A program made the translations under genes and the position numbers. The notes under the pieces were generated by a model. It ran no database searches. It had not been told where the DNA came from and saw only the letters and a program-made list of their open reading frames with translations. From Candidatus Thiodiazotropha sp. 'RUGA' (GTDB taxonomy: Bacteria; Pseudomonadota; Gammaproteobacteria; Chromatiales; Chromatiaceae), in the NCBI GenBank assembly GCA_016842065.1, contig JAEPDS010000007.1:62001-126000 (forward strand): a stretch of 64,000 nucleotides of DNA, written 5' to 3'. This document shows positions 8,232-17,781 of the stretch, piece by piece. Positions within the stretch are counted from its first letter, which is position 1; every line of letters starts with the position of its first letter.

Positions 8232-10886
8232 ATGCCAAGTAGACCCGATATCGACCCCATTGAGACACAGGAGTGGCTGGACGCCCTGGAGGCCGTACTC
8301 GAGAACGAAGGGGTGGAGCGTGCCCATTTTTTGATCGAACGCCTGGTTGACAAGGCCCGTCGCTCCGGCGCTCATCTGCCTTTCAGCGCCAACACGGCCT
8401 ATGTCAATACCATCCCGGTCACCAAACAACAGCGTTTTCCGGGCGACCGGGCGATGGAGCGGCGTATTCGCTCCTTCATTCGCTGGAATGCGATGGCGAT
8501 GGTGGTTCAGGCAAACCGCATCTCCACCGAGCTGGGTGGGCATATCTCGAGTTTCGCCTCCAGCGCGACCCTCTTCGATGTGGGTTTCAACCACTTCTTT
8601 CACGCTCCGACCAAAGAGCGGGATGGGGACCTGATCTTCTTCCAGGGTCACTCCGCACCAGGGGTTTATGCCCGTGCCTACCTTGAAGGGCGCTTGAGTG
8701 AGGAGCAGCTCTACAGCTTCCGCCAGGAGGTGGATGGCCATGGACTCTCCTCCTATCCCCACCCCTGGTTGATGCCGGGATTCTGGCAGTTCCCCACTGT
8801 TTCCATGGGACTCGGACCGTTGATGGCGATCTATCAGGCTCGCTTCATGCGCTATCTGCATGACCGGGGAATGGTCAATACCGAAGAGCGTAAGGTGTGG
8901 GCCTTCTGTGGTGATGGCGAGATGGATGAACCGGAGGCGTTGGGTGCGATCTCCCTGGCGGGCCGGGAGCGTCTCGACAATCTCGTCTTTGTCATCAACT
9001 GTAATCTGCAGCGACTGGACGGTCCGGTGCGCGGTAACGGCAAGATTATCCAGGAACTGGAAGGGGTCTTCCGGGGCGCCGGCTGGAATGTGATCAAGGT
9101 CATCTGGGGTGGCTATTGGGATCCGCTTTTCGCACGGGACAAAAACGGCGTCCTGCTGAAACGCATGGAAGAGTGTGTGGACGGGGATTACCAGGCCTAC
9201 AAGGCGAAAGGTGGCGCCTATACCCGTGAGCACTTCTTCGGTAAGTATTCCGAGCTGGATGAGATGGTCGCGAATATGACCGACGAGGATATCTGGCGTC
9301 TCAATCGAGGTGGACATGATCCACATAAGGTGTTCGCGGCCTATGCTGAAGCGACTGCCCACAAAGGTCAGCCAACGGTGATTCTGGCGAAAACCGTGAA
9401 AGGTTACGGTATGGGGGTTGCCGGTGAAGGGCAGAACATCACCCATTCGCAGAAGAAGATGGGTGAAGCGGCACTGAAGGCCTTCAGGGATCGCTTCAAT
9501 ATTCCGATTTCCGACGATCAGATCGGTGCGGCTCCGTTCTATAAGCCTCCGGCAGACAGCGCGGAGATGCAATACATGCATGCGCAGCGTAGCAAGCTGG
9601 GTGGTTTCCTGCCTCAGCGGCGTACCAAGGTTGAAGCCATGACGGTACCGCCGATTGAAAAATTCAAAGCGCTGCTGGAGGGCAGTGGTGACCGTGAGCA
9701 ATCCACTACCATGGCCTTTGTTCGACTGTTGAATATGCTGGTACGGGATAAGCAGTTGGGTAAACAGATCGTACCGATTGTTCCTGACGAGGCCCGCACC
9801 TTCGGTATGGAGGGTATGTTCAGGCAGTTGGGTATCTACTCGTCGGTGGGACAGCTCTACGAGCCGGTGGATGCGGATCAGGTGATGTTCTATCGGGAGG
9901 ATAAGAAAGGTCAGATTCTGCAGGAGGGTATCAATGAGGCGGGCGCCATGTCCTCCTGGATTGCTGCCGCTACCTCCTACAGCAACCACGGGGTCAGTAT
10001 GATCCCCTTCTATATCTACTACTCGATGTTCGGTTTCCAGCGTATCGGCGATCTGGCCTGGGCGGCCGGTGACATGCAGGCCCGCGGTTTTCTGATCGGC
10101 GGCACCGCAGGCAGAACAACCCTGGCCGGTGAGGGTTTGCAGCACCAGGATGGTCATAGCCATCTGGTGGCCGCAACCATTCCCAACTGTGTCTCCTATG
10201 ATCCCGCATTCGCCTATGAACTGACGGTGATCGTGCTGGATGGCATGCGGCGCATGTATCAGCAGCAGGAGAATGTTTTCTACTACATCACCGTGATGAA
10301 TGAGAACTATCTCCAGCCGGCCATGCCCGAGGGTGTGGAAGAGGGCATAGTGAAGGGTATGTATCTGCTGAAAAAGGGCGGTAAACAGAAGAAGCGTGTG
10401 CAACTGCTCGGCAGTGGCACGATTCTGCGTGAAGTGATTGCTGCCGCTGAACTGCTGGAGAAAGATTTCAATGTCACAGCGGATATCTGGAGTGTCACCA
10501 GTTTCAACGAATTACGCCGGGAGGGGCTCGACGTTGAGCGCTGGAATACCCTCCACCCGGAAGAAGATCAACGACAGAGCTATGTGACCCAGCAACTCTC
10601 CGGCCAACAGGGCCCGGTGGTTGCGGCAACAGACTATATTCGAAGCTACGCAGATCAAATCCGTCCATTTGTACCCGCTACCTACAGTGTGCTGGGTACC
10701 GACGGTTATGGCCGCAGTGACATGCGCAGTCAGTTAAGAAAATTCTTTGAAGTCAATCGCTACTATGTGGCACTTGCCGCCTTGAAATCACTGGCTGATC
10801 AGGGTGACTTGAAAGAGGAAGTGGTCACTCAGGCGATCAAGAAATACAAAATCGATCCGGATAAACCCAACCCCTGCACAGTGTAA
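8232..10886 (+). CDS. aceE: Pyruvate dehydrogenase E1 component (homodimeric type)
   Basis: An 884-residue thiamine diphosphate enzyme that decarboxylates pyruvate and acetylates the lipoyl group of E2. The ThDP motif GDGEMDEPEALGA is near residue 228 and ends in the family NCNLQRLDGPV segment; the N-terminal DPIETQEWLDALEAVLENEG is typical of AceE. Length is in line with E. coli AceE (887). First gene of the locus, with aceF 85 bases downstream in the same direction. It carries a large open frame on the opposite strand that is a coding shadow. Confidence 0.97.
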   Translation: MPSRPDIDPIETQEWLDALEAVLENEGVERAHFLIERLVDKARRSGAHLPFSANTAYVNTIPVTKQQRFPGDRAMERRIRSFIRWNAMAMVVQANRISTELGGHISSFASSATLFDVGFNHFFHAPTKERDGDLIFFQGHSAPGVYARAYLEGRLSEEQLYSFRQEVDGHGLSSYPHPWLMPGFWQFPTVSMGLGPLMAIYQARFMRYLHDRGMVNTEERKVWAFCGDGEMDEPEALGAISLAGRERLDNLVFVINCNLQRLDGPVRGNGKIIQELEGVFRGAGWNVIKVIWGGYWDPLFARDKNGVLLKRMEECVDGDYQAYKAKGGAYTREHFFGKYSELDEMVANMTDEDIWRLNRGGHDPHKVFAAYAEATAHKGQPTVILAKTVKGYGMGVAGEGQNITHSQKKMGEAALKAFRDRFNIPISDDQIGAAPFYKPPADSAEMQYMHAQRSKLGGFLPQRRTKVEAMTVPPIEKFKALLEGSGDREQSTTMAFVRLLNMLVRDKQLGKQIVPIVPDEARTFGMEGMFRQLGIYSSVGQLYEPVDADQVMFYREDKKGQILQEGINEAGAMSSWIAAATSYSNHGVSMIPFYIYYSMFGFQRIGDLAWAAGDMQARGFLIGGTAGRTTLAGEGLQHQDGHSHLVAATIPNCVSYDPAFAYELTVIVLDGMRRMYQQQENVFYYITVMNENYLQPAMPEGVEEGIVKGMYLLKKGGKQKKRVQLLGSGTILREVIAAAELLEKDFNVTADIWSVTSFNELRREGLDVERWNTLHPEEDQRQSYVTQQLSGQQGPVVAATDYIRSYADQIRPFVPATYSVLGTDGYGRSDMRSQLRKFFEVNRYYVALAALKSLADQGDLKEEVVTQAIKKYKIDPDKPNPCTV

Positions 10887-10971
10887 ACGGTTGATCAATT
10901 AGCTAGTGCTAGTGCGGCATGTCCGGACGTTAAGAAACAGAGTGCCTGAATGGCAATAAAGAGGATGAGAC

Positions 10972-12318
10972 GTGGGTAAAACGACAGATGTACTGTTACC
11001 TGATATTGGTGATTTCGAATCGGTGGAAGTCATTGAGATCCTGGTTTCTGAAGGTGACGAAGTCTCCGTTGAAGAGTCCCTGCTGACCTTGGAAAGCGAT
11101 AAAGCCACCATGGAGATCCCCTCTCCACACGGAGGCAAGGTCAAGCAGTTGAAGGTGAAAGTGGGGGACCGGGTCAGTGAGGGGGATGTGATCCTCACCA
11201 TTGAAGCGGTTGAAGGTGAAGCGGCTGCTGCGGATGAGTCGGCAGCGGGATCGGCTCCGGCGCCGGCAGCCGAAGAGGTGGAGACCGTACAGGCGCCTGC
11301 GCCTACGCCAAATGAAGAGGCGGTTGGCGATGTGGCGATCAGTCGTCGCCCGGGGGACAAGGAGGCCCGCATTCCACCGGTGCCGGAGAGTCCAATAATC
11401 AGCGGTGATCACAAACCCCATGCCAGCCCTTCTGTCAGGCGTCTTGCCCGTGAGTTGGGGGTGGACCTCTCTCTGGTGAAAGGTCATGGTCCCAAACAGC
11501 GAATATTGAAAGAGGATGTTCAGAACTTCGTCAAACAGTCGCTGCGCCGGGGTGAAGCGAGTGGCTCTGGCCGCGGCAGTTTTGAAATGCCGAGCGGGCC
11601 GGATGTGGACTACAGCCGTTTTGGCGAGGTTGAATCCAAGCCAATGGGGCGGATCAAGAAGATCAGTGCCGCCCATCTGCACCGCTGCTGGCTGACCGTG
11701 CCCCATGTCACCCAGTTCGATGAGGCGGACATCACAGAATTGGAGGCCTTTCGCAAGGCGCAGAAAACGCTCGCGGAGCAGCGGGATGTGCGGCTCACGC
11801 TGATGCCGTTTCTGATGAAGTCGGTTGCCGCCGCCCTGGCGGAGATGCCGGCGTTCAATGCCTCCCTGGATAGCGAGGCCGAAGCGCTGATCTATCGACA
11901 CTATGTCAATATTGGTGTGGCGGTGGATACGCCCAACGGTCTGGTTGTGCCGGTAATCCGTGATGTGGACAAGAAAAGTGTCTTCGAACTGGCGGCGGAA
12001 CTGATGGCAGTCAGCGAGCGGGCCAGAGCCGGCAAACTGGCGCCGGCAGATCTGCAGGGGGGCTGCTTCTCAATTTCCAGCCTGGGCGGCATTGGCGGAA
12101 CGGCCTTTACCCCCATCGTGAATGCGCCGGAGGTGGCAATCCTTGGGGTCTCCCGCAGCACCATGCAGCCAGTATGGGATGGGGCAAATTTTCAACCCCG
12201 TCTGATGCTACCCCTCTCTCTCTCCTACGATCATCGGGTGATCGACGGAGCAGAGGGTGTCAGATTCACTCGACTGCTTGCCTCGTTGCTTGAGGATATT
12301 CGCCGCTTGCTGCTGTAG
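10972..12318 (+). CDS. aceF: Dihydrolipoyllysine-residue acetyltransferase (E2)
   Basis: A 448-residue E2 with a single N-terminal lipoyl domain (lipoyl-lysine K44 in ESDKATMEIP), a Pro/Ala hinge, a peripheral-subunit binding domain at about 152-188 and a C-terminal acyltransferase domain whose active site DHRVIDG lies near residue 421. E. coli AceF has three lipoyl domains; a single one is the more common arrangement. Start is GTG with GAGGATGAG upstream. In most relatives lpdA follows directly, but here 5.4 kb of other genes come first. Confidence 0.96.
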   Translation: MGKTTDVLLPDIGDFESVEVIEILVSEGDEVSVEESLLTLESDKATMEIPSPHGGKVKQLKVKVGDRVSEGDVILTIEAVEGEAAAADESAAGSAPAPAAEEVETVQAPAPTPNEEAVGDVAISRRPGDKEARIPPVPESPIISGDHKPHASPSVRRLARELGVDLSLVKGHGPKQRILKEDVQNFVKQSLRRGEASGSGRGSFEMPSGPDVDYSRFGEVESKPMGRIKKISAAHLHRCWLTVPHVTQFDEADITELEAFRKAQKTLAEQRDVRLTLMPFLMKSVAAALAEMPAFNASLDSEAEALIYRHYVNIGVAVDTPNGLVVPVIRDVDKKSVFELAAELMAVSERARAGKLAPADLQGGCFSISSLGGIGGTAFTPIVNAPEVAILGVSRSTMQPVWDGANFQPRLMLPLSLSYDHRVIDGAEGVRFTRLLASLLEDIRRLLL

Positions 12319-12738
12319 TGGCGGGTGAGGTTTTTTCCGCCACAAAACAGTCCCGGGACATGAATAATTGAATTCTGCATCCTTCTGTAAATTAACACGT
12401 TGTGGCTTGTTGTCGGGCTGCATGACAACTAGACTTTAGTTATCAGAGTTTCCTTTCGAACGGACTCTCATCAGCTTGCGTTGTAGGCATATTCAACAGT
12501 AATCCGCCAATACAGTTGCGAAATAGGGGCAGGGATGCAACCTGTGCCTCTTCAACTCGTGGAATCTCCAATTTTCTGACGGAAAGCAATTCCTTAGGCT
12601 TTAAAGTAATTTCAGGCCTGTCCGATAAGGAATTAAGGGTTGGCTTGAACTTGGATTGGAATAAATAAATACGTATCGATTCTGAATCAGAAGCTGTTGT
12701 CATGGTGCAACAGTTGGCAGGTTTGGTTTTGGTGTTAG
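12319..12738. other. Gene-free spacer aceF to peroxidase
   Basis: 420 bases without a supported gene. A 7-bp hairpin GTGGCGG/CCGCCAC (12318-12343) with T-rich loop starts at the aceF stop and could help termination. The rest is lower in G+C than the flanking genes and shows no recognisable structure. Confidence 0.4.
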
Positions 12739-13701
12739 ATGGTTATGCATAAGAAATTGATATTATTGACGTTTTTTCTATCTTATGTGCCATGTCTTTG
12801 GGCTGCTGAGATAAAGAACGAGCCCATCCGTCCGCTTGAAATGAACTTTGAGGTCAACCCGAAACTGGTTGCGCTGGGGGATCAGCTGTTTCACGACCGG
12901 CGCCTTTCGCGGGATAACTCCTTGAGCTGTGCCAGTTGCCATATGCTCTCAACAGGTGGTACGGATCGAAAACCCCGTTCCAACGGGGTTGGCGGTGTCA
13001 TGGGGGGCATCAAAGCGCCGACCGTTTACAACAGCAGCTTCAATCTTGCCCAGTTCTGGGATGGAAGAGCGGACAGTCTTGAGATTCAGGCGGCGGGCCC
13101 GGTGCACAATCCGCTTGAGATGAACTCAACCTGGCCTGAAGTGATCTCCAAGCTGAGTCAGGATGCCGCCATGGTTGAGCTTTTTGGTCAGCTTTTCAGT
13201 GATGGCATCACCGGTGAGAATATTGCAATCGCGATTGCTGCCTTCGAGAAGACCCTGGTGACTGAGAACTCCCGTTTCGATCGCTGGCTGAGCGGCGAGC
13301 ATAGCCTGGATGAGCGAGAGTTGCGCGGCTATCGGCTGTTCAAAAGCTATGGCTGCATCAGCTGTCACCAGGGGGCGAATGTGGGCGGTAACATGTATGC
13401 CTACATGGGAGCCAAAGGTGACTACTTCAAAGACAGAAACACGGAGATCACCCAGGCTGATTATGGCCGCTACAACGTCACCGGAGAGGAGGACGACAAG
13501 CACTATTTCAAAGTTCCCAGCCTACGACTGGCTGCAGTCAACTCACCCTATTTTCATGATGGTTCGGTAACGACCCTGGATGAAGCGATACGGGTGATGG
13601 GACGTTACCAGTTGGGTCGCGAAATTCCCGATGAGGATATCCGGGATATCGTCGCTTTTCTGCATACGCTGGTCGGTAAGCATAATCGGTTCAAGCCATG
13701 A
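12739..13701 (+). CDS. Di-haem cytochrome c peroxidase family protein
   Basis: A 320-residue exported protein with a signal peptide ending near WAA (residue 23) and two c-type haem sites: CASCH (64-68) and CISCH (206-210). Segments LGDQLFHDRRLS, APTVYNSSFN, FWDGRADSLEIQAAGP and PYFHDGSVTTLDEAIRVMG are those of bacterial CcpA/MauG-type peroxidases, which reduce hydrogen peroxide in the periplasm with electrons from small cytochromes. Its TGA overlaps the ATG of the next gene (ATGA), indicating translational coupling to a c-di-GMP sensor. An ATG at 12745 is an alternative start. Confidence 0.9.
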   Translation: MVMHKKLILLTFFLSYVPCLWAAEIKNEPIRPLEMNFEVNPKLVALGDQLFHDRRLSRDNSLSCASCHMLSTGGTDRKPRSNGVGGVMGGIKAPTVYNSSFNLAQFWDGRADSLEIQAAGPVHNPLEMNSTWPEVISKLSQDAAMVELFGQLFSDGITGENIAIAIAAFEKTLVTENSRFDRWLSGEHSLDERELRGYRLFKSYGCISCHQGANVGGNMYAYMGAKGDYFKDRNTEITQADYGRYNVTGEEDDKHYFKVPSLRLAAVNSPYFHDGSVTTLDEAIRVMGRYQLGREIPDEDIRDIVAFLHTLVGKHNRFKP

Positions 13702-16700
13702 TCAAGTTTCTGAAGTCAATTGGCACCAAACGAGCCGCACTGCTGATCGGCTTGAGCCTGGCATTTGCCTTGTTGCTTGGTCTGTTCTGGGATGATGAAT
13801 CCAGTGAGTATGCTGAGATCTCACACAACATGCTGCAATTGAAGAAGCTGGATGCCCGTCTCGACCGGGATATGTTGAGAATCGCCTCATTTCTGATGGT
13901 CCAGTATGACCCATTGGTAATGACCACCAATAACCTGCGAGAAATGAAAACCAAGATCGATCTGTTGATCGATCAGCATGATCAGCAACTCAAGGATCTT
14001 TTTTCCACTTATTGGCAGGGGATGGATGAGAAGCTCATCCTGCTGGAAAAGATCAAGTTTCAGGCGGCATTGGTGCGCAATGGCATTCACTATCTGCCGA
14101 TCATCGCGGATGAGTTGAAAGCGAATGAACCGAGACTCTATGAAGATGTTCTGGTACTCATCAACCAGCTCTATACCTACCACCTCTTCTCTGCGGATTC
14201 ACAGTTCACCGAAGTAAAACGTAATCTGGAAGAGCTCAAACAGCAGAAGCTGGAGGTCGCCGAGAGCCAGTCACTATTGGAGCAGGTGCTGTTTCATATC
14301 GACTCCGATCTGCACGGTCTCGCCAAGTTGGATCTATTGAAGCGGCGTTATCTGGCAATTCCAAGTCAGATTAATTTCGAGGCGATTCATGCCAGGCATG
14401 AAGCCAACCGAATCGCAGAGACCAGCACCAAGCGAGAGCTGATCTTGCTGCTGACGGTCGCGGTGTTCATTCTGTTGCTCGGTCTGTGGCAGCTGATCAG
14501 GAGTCTGCATAATGCTCATCAGGAGGTGAATCGCGCCTGGTATCGTCTGCATGATGCGGTGAACAACCTCTCCGAGGCGTTTGCCCTGTTCGATGCGGAC
14601 GGGCGTTTGGTACTGTTTAATCGCTGCTTCGAGGAGTTCTACCCCTGGCTCAAAGAGCAGGATATGGAGTCTCTCACCTTGAAGGAGCTGCAGGCTGTTG
14701 CCGCTAGCCGGGTGAAAAATCTGAACCTTGAAGGGGATAAGATTCTCGATCTTCTGCCTCAGGGGCAGTACCTGGAGAAGCTGGATAGTGGTGCCTGGTA
14801 TCTCAGCAGTAACAACCACACCACTGAGGGTGGGCTGGTCTGCGTCAGGAGTGATATCACAGAATCGAAACAGGCCGAGTCGGATCTGCGTAAGCTGGGT
14901 CGGGTCCTGGAGCAGAGTCCAGCTTCAGTGATCATCACCAATACGGAAGGGGTTATCGAGTATGTGAATCCGAGATTCGAAAAGGTTTCGGGTTACACGG
15001 CAGCGGAAGCGATCGGGCAAAACCCGAGATTCCTCAAGAGTGGGGACAAGACCAAGCAGGAATATAACGATATGTGGAGCAGCCTGCTTGCCGGTAAAGA
15101 GTGGCGCGGGATGTTCCACAACAAGCGCAAGGACGGCAGCATTTATTGGGAGTCCGCGTCGATTTCGCCGCTGCGGGATGAACGAGGCAAAATTACCAAC
15201 TTCATTGCCGTCAAAGAGGATGTTACGGCACAGAAGCGGGCCGAAGATCAGTTAAGAATGAATGCCACCGTGTTTGACACCACGGCGGAAGGCATCATGG
15301 TGACGGATGAGGAGAACCGCATCAAAACGGTCAATCCTGCCTTTACCAGAATCACCGGTTACAGCCAGGAAGAGGTTTTGGGACGTACGCCCAATGTTCT
15401 CAGTTCCGGCCGCCATAGCAAATCCTTCTATGATGACTTATGGGAGTCTGTGCTGCATAAAGGCTACTGGTCCGGTGAGATCTGGAACCGGCGTAAGGAT
15501 GGCAGCGTATTTCCGGAGTGGCTTTCGATCTCTGCGATCAAGGGTGACCATGGCATTGCAAAAGAGTTCGTCGCCGTCTTTTCCGATATTACCAAGCACA
15601 AGGAGAACGAAGAGCAGATCCGCTATCAGGCCAATTACGATGCCCTGACCGGGCTGCCCAACCGTTCGCTGTTGTCCGATCGGCTGAATCAGGCCATCGC
15701 GGCCGCCCATCGTGAAGACTGGATGCTGGCGGTGTTGTTTATCGATCTCGATCACTTCAAGGTGGTGAATGATACGTTCGGCCATGTGGTGGGGGATGAG
15801 CTGCTGCAGCTGGTATCCGCCCGTATCAAAGCCTGTCTGCGTGAATCGGATACGGTCGCCAGGTTCGGTGGGGATGAGTTCATCATTCTGTTGCAGGATG
15901 TCACCGAGATGGATTCTGTGGCGAATGTGGCCAGCAACATCATCGAACACATAACCCGGGTGTTTTCACTCTATGGGCGTGAGATCTATATCGGTGCCAG
16001 TATCGGCATCACCGTCTATCCGGACGATGCGGTGAATGCGGACTCGCTGCTGCGAAATGCGGATATGGCCATGTACCAGGCCAAGGAGCGGGGCAGAAAT
16101 ACCTATCAGTTCTTTACCGCATCGATGCAGCAACACACCCTGGAGCGCCGCCAACTGGAGCTGGATCTGCGCCAGGCGATCAAGCGGGATGAGCTTGAGA
16201 TCTACTACCAGCCGGTGGTCAATCCGTTGCTCAACAAGGTGGTGAGTGTGGAGGCGCTGTTACGCTGGCACCATCCCCATCGCGGTACCGTCTCTCCGGC
16301 GATCTTCATCCCGGTTGCGGAAGACAGTGGACAGATTGGTCCTATCGGTGAGTGGGTACTGAAGAAGTCCTGTCAACAGTTGAAGCGGTGGCACAATGCC
16401 GGTTTCAGTGATCTCAAACTGGCGGTGAATCTCTCCAGCAGACAGCGGGAGCTTGGGCTCGAGGCCAGCTTTTTGCTGGGTGTATTGGCAGAAACCAATC
16501 TCTCTACCGATTACATTACCCTTGAGATCACCGAGAGCCTGTTGATGCGGGATACCGATGAGGCGATGACCTGGCTGTCAGATTTCAAGGCACTGGGTGT
16601 TTCCCTGTCAGTGGATGATTTCGGTACCGGTTATTCATCACTCAGTTACCTGAAGCGGTTCCCGGTCGATACCATGAAGATTGATCGCTCATTTGTCAGC

Positions 16701-16931
16701 GATCTGCCGGATGACATTGAAGATGCAACCCTGGTGCGAACCATCGTTGCGATGGCCCAGAGCCTCAATCTGTCCTTGATCGCGGAAGGTGTTGAGACCC
16801 GTGAACAGGCTGAATTCCTGGTCGAGACCGGATGTGACAACCTACAGGGCTTCTACTATGCCAAGCCGATGTCAGCGAAAGAGTTGACGATTTGGCTCAG
16901 TGCCGATGTGCTGGAGACAGGCACCACTTAG
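13698..16931 (+). CDS. Membrane sensor: DAHL - PAS x3 - GGDEF - EAL
   Basis: 1077 residues. A membrane helix at about 13-31 and another at about 247-266 bracket a helical periplasmic domain resembling DAHL. PAS-like domains follow at about 275-395 (divergent), 400-515 and 520-640. The GGDEF domain keeps the intact signature RFGGDEF with an upstream I-site-like RESD, and the EAL domain keeps EALLRW and DDFGTGYSSLSYL, so both diguanylate cyclase and phosphodiesterase activities look possible. It overlaps the cytochrome c peroxidase gene by 4 bases. A link between periplasmic redox or peroxide state and c-di-GMP is a reasonable inference, not shown. Confidence 0.88.
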   Translation: MIKFLKSIGTKRAALLIGLSLAFALLLGLFWDDESSEYAEISHNMLQLKKLDARLDRDMLRIASFLMVQYDPLVMTTNNLREMKTKIDLLIDQHDQQLKDLFSTYWQGMDEKLILLEKIKFQAALVRNGIHYLPIIADELKANEPRLYEDVLVLINQLYTYHLFSADSQFTEVKRNLEELKQQKLEVAESQSLLEQVLFHIDSDLHGLAKLDLLKRRYLAIPSQINFEAIHARHEANRIAETSTKRELILLLTVAVFILLLGLWQLIRSLHNAHQEVNRAWYRLHDAVNNLSEAFALFDADGRLVLFNRCFEEFYPWLKEQDMESLTLKELQAVAASRVKNLNLEGDKILDLLPQGQYLEKLDSGAWYLSSNNHTTEGGLVCVRSDITESKQAESDLRKLGRVLEQSPASVIITNTEGVIEYVNPRFEKVSGYTAAEAIGQNPRFLKSGDKTKQEYNDMWSSLLAGKEWRGMFHNKRKDGSIYWESASISPLRDERGKITNFIAVKEDVTAQKRAEDQLRMNATVFDTTAEGIMVTDEENRIKTVNPAFTRITGYSQEEVLGRTPNVLSSGRHSKSFYDDLWESVLHKGYWSGEIWNRRKDGSVFPEWLSISAIKGDHGIAKEFVAVFSDITKHKENEEQIRYQANYDALTGLPNRSLLSDRLNQAIAAAHREDWMLAVLFIDLDHFKVVNDTFGHVVGDELLQLVSARIKACLRESDTVARFGGDEFIILLQDVTEMDSVANVASNIIEHITRVFSLYGREIYIGASIGITVYPDDAVNADSLLRNADMAMYQAKERGRNTYQFFTASMQQHTLERRQLELDLRQAIKRDELEIYYQPVVNPLLNKVVSVEALLRWHHPHRGTVSPAIFIPVAEDSGQIGPIGEWVLKKSCQQLKRWHNAGFSDLKLAVNLSSRQRELGLEASFLLGVLAETNLSTDYITLEITESLLMRDTDEAMTWLSDFKALGVSLSVDDFGTGYSSLSYLKRFPVDTMKIDRSFVSDLPDDIEDATLVRTIVAMAQSLNLSLIAEGVETREQAEFLVETGCDNLQGFYYAKPMSAKELTIWLSADVLETGTT

Positions 16932-17258
16932 GCCTGCAACGGGCCACGAACCACTGACCAGCAACAGAAAAACCTTTCTCAATCTGAGTGGCCAATCCAG
17001 GCCTGATTATTTGCACGTTGTTTTTTGGTCAATATCGGTGCCCCTGTCACAACCTCAATCGCCAATTGGTTATATAAAACCGCTGCTGAAGGAGACTCCA
17101 GCGGCCTGATGGATTGGTGCGGCGCTGTTGCTCGACGGTGATTCAGAGCGCTTCTTGATCTGTCGACAGACTGGAGAAGTGGTAGCAACCTGATCGACGG
17201 AAGTTGTACCACCCAATGAATTAACTAGGACAAATTTGAAATATTGAGGGATTAAATT
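16932..17258. other. Spacer after the GGDEF-EAL gene
   Basis: No gene seen. CCGCTG...CAGCGG near 17081-17105 can form a short hairpin that may end transcription of the upstream gene. The end of the spacer is A+T-rich and carries GAGGGA before the lipoprotein start. Confidence 0.35.
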
Positions 17259-17480
17259 ATGAAAACACTGACTACTGTTGCCTTGTTGAGCCTGACCCTT
17301 ACTCTGGTTGCCTGCAGCGACTCAAGCAGCCCGCAGAACAGCACCACAGCCGATACCACATCACCCATGACTGAACCGGCAGAGCCGGCATTGAGTGAGC
17401 AGGGTATGGAGCAGGGTGATCAGGCCGCGTTTGAAGCGGGTGTCGATGCTGTCAATCAGGCCGCGCCTGAGAAACCATAG
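17259..17480 (+). CDS. Small lipoprotein of unknown function
   Basis: A 73-residue protein with a short signal sequence ending in the lipobox LVAC (Cys19), followed by a Ser/Thr/Pro/Glu-rich hydrophilic segment. GAGGGA sits 8 bases before the ATG. It is too short and low in complexity to place in a family. Its position between the sensor gene and lpdA does not point to a function. Confidence 0.65.
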   Translation: MKTLTTVALLSLTLTLVACSDSSSPQNSTTADTTSPMTEPAEPALSEQGMEQGDQAAFEAGVDAVNQAAPEKP

Positions 17481-17582
17481 TGGTGACCGGGGGAAACCCT
17501 GGCGCTTGATAATTCTCCCAGCCTATCTTACCAAAGCGCATTTTCCTATCTCACAGGCAGTCTCAACCTTGCTACTGAGAAA

Positions 17583-17614
17583 CCCCACTCTGTTGTTGAA
17601 ACGGCAAAGTGGGG
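17583..17614 (+). terminator. Hairpin after the small lipoprotein gene
   Basis: CCCCACT (17583-17589) and AGTGGGG (17608-17614) form a 7-bp stem about 100 bases after the lipoprotein stop; no T-run. The rest of the 300-base spacer to lpdA shows no gene. Confidence 0.35.
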
Positions 17615-17781
17615 CTACTGAATAATCGGGTCCAATAGGGCTTTTTAACGCCTGATTGTTCGTTCTCAGCGGCAGAAATGCTATAAAGGGTTAATGAGTT
17701 CAATATCGAATCACCCTGGTGGTGATCGATGCCTATTGCATGCACGCATGTTTAAGAAAACGAATACTGTGAGGAGCCTAC

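Noticed and set aside
8193-10403. 736-codon open frame on the minus strand opposite aceE
   Set aside because: Coding shadow of aceE: the plus-strand product is a clear AceE, while the reverse frame has the His/Arg-rich look of antisense translation and no family features.
12443-12703. 86-codon minus-strand frame between aceF and the peroxidase
   Set aside because: No ribosome binding site, no recognisable domain, and the region is otherwise non-coding.
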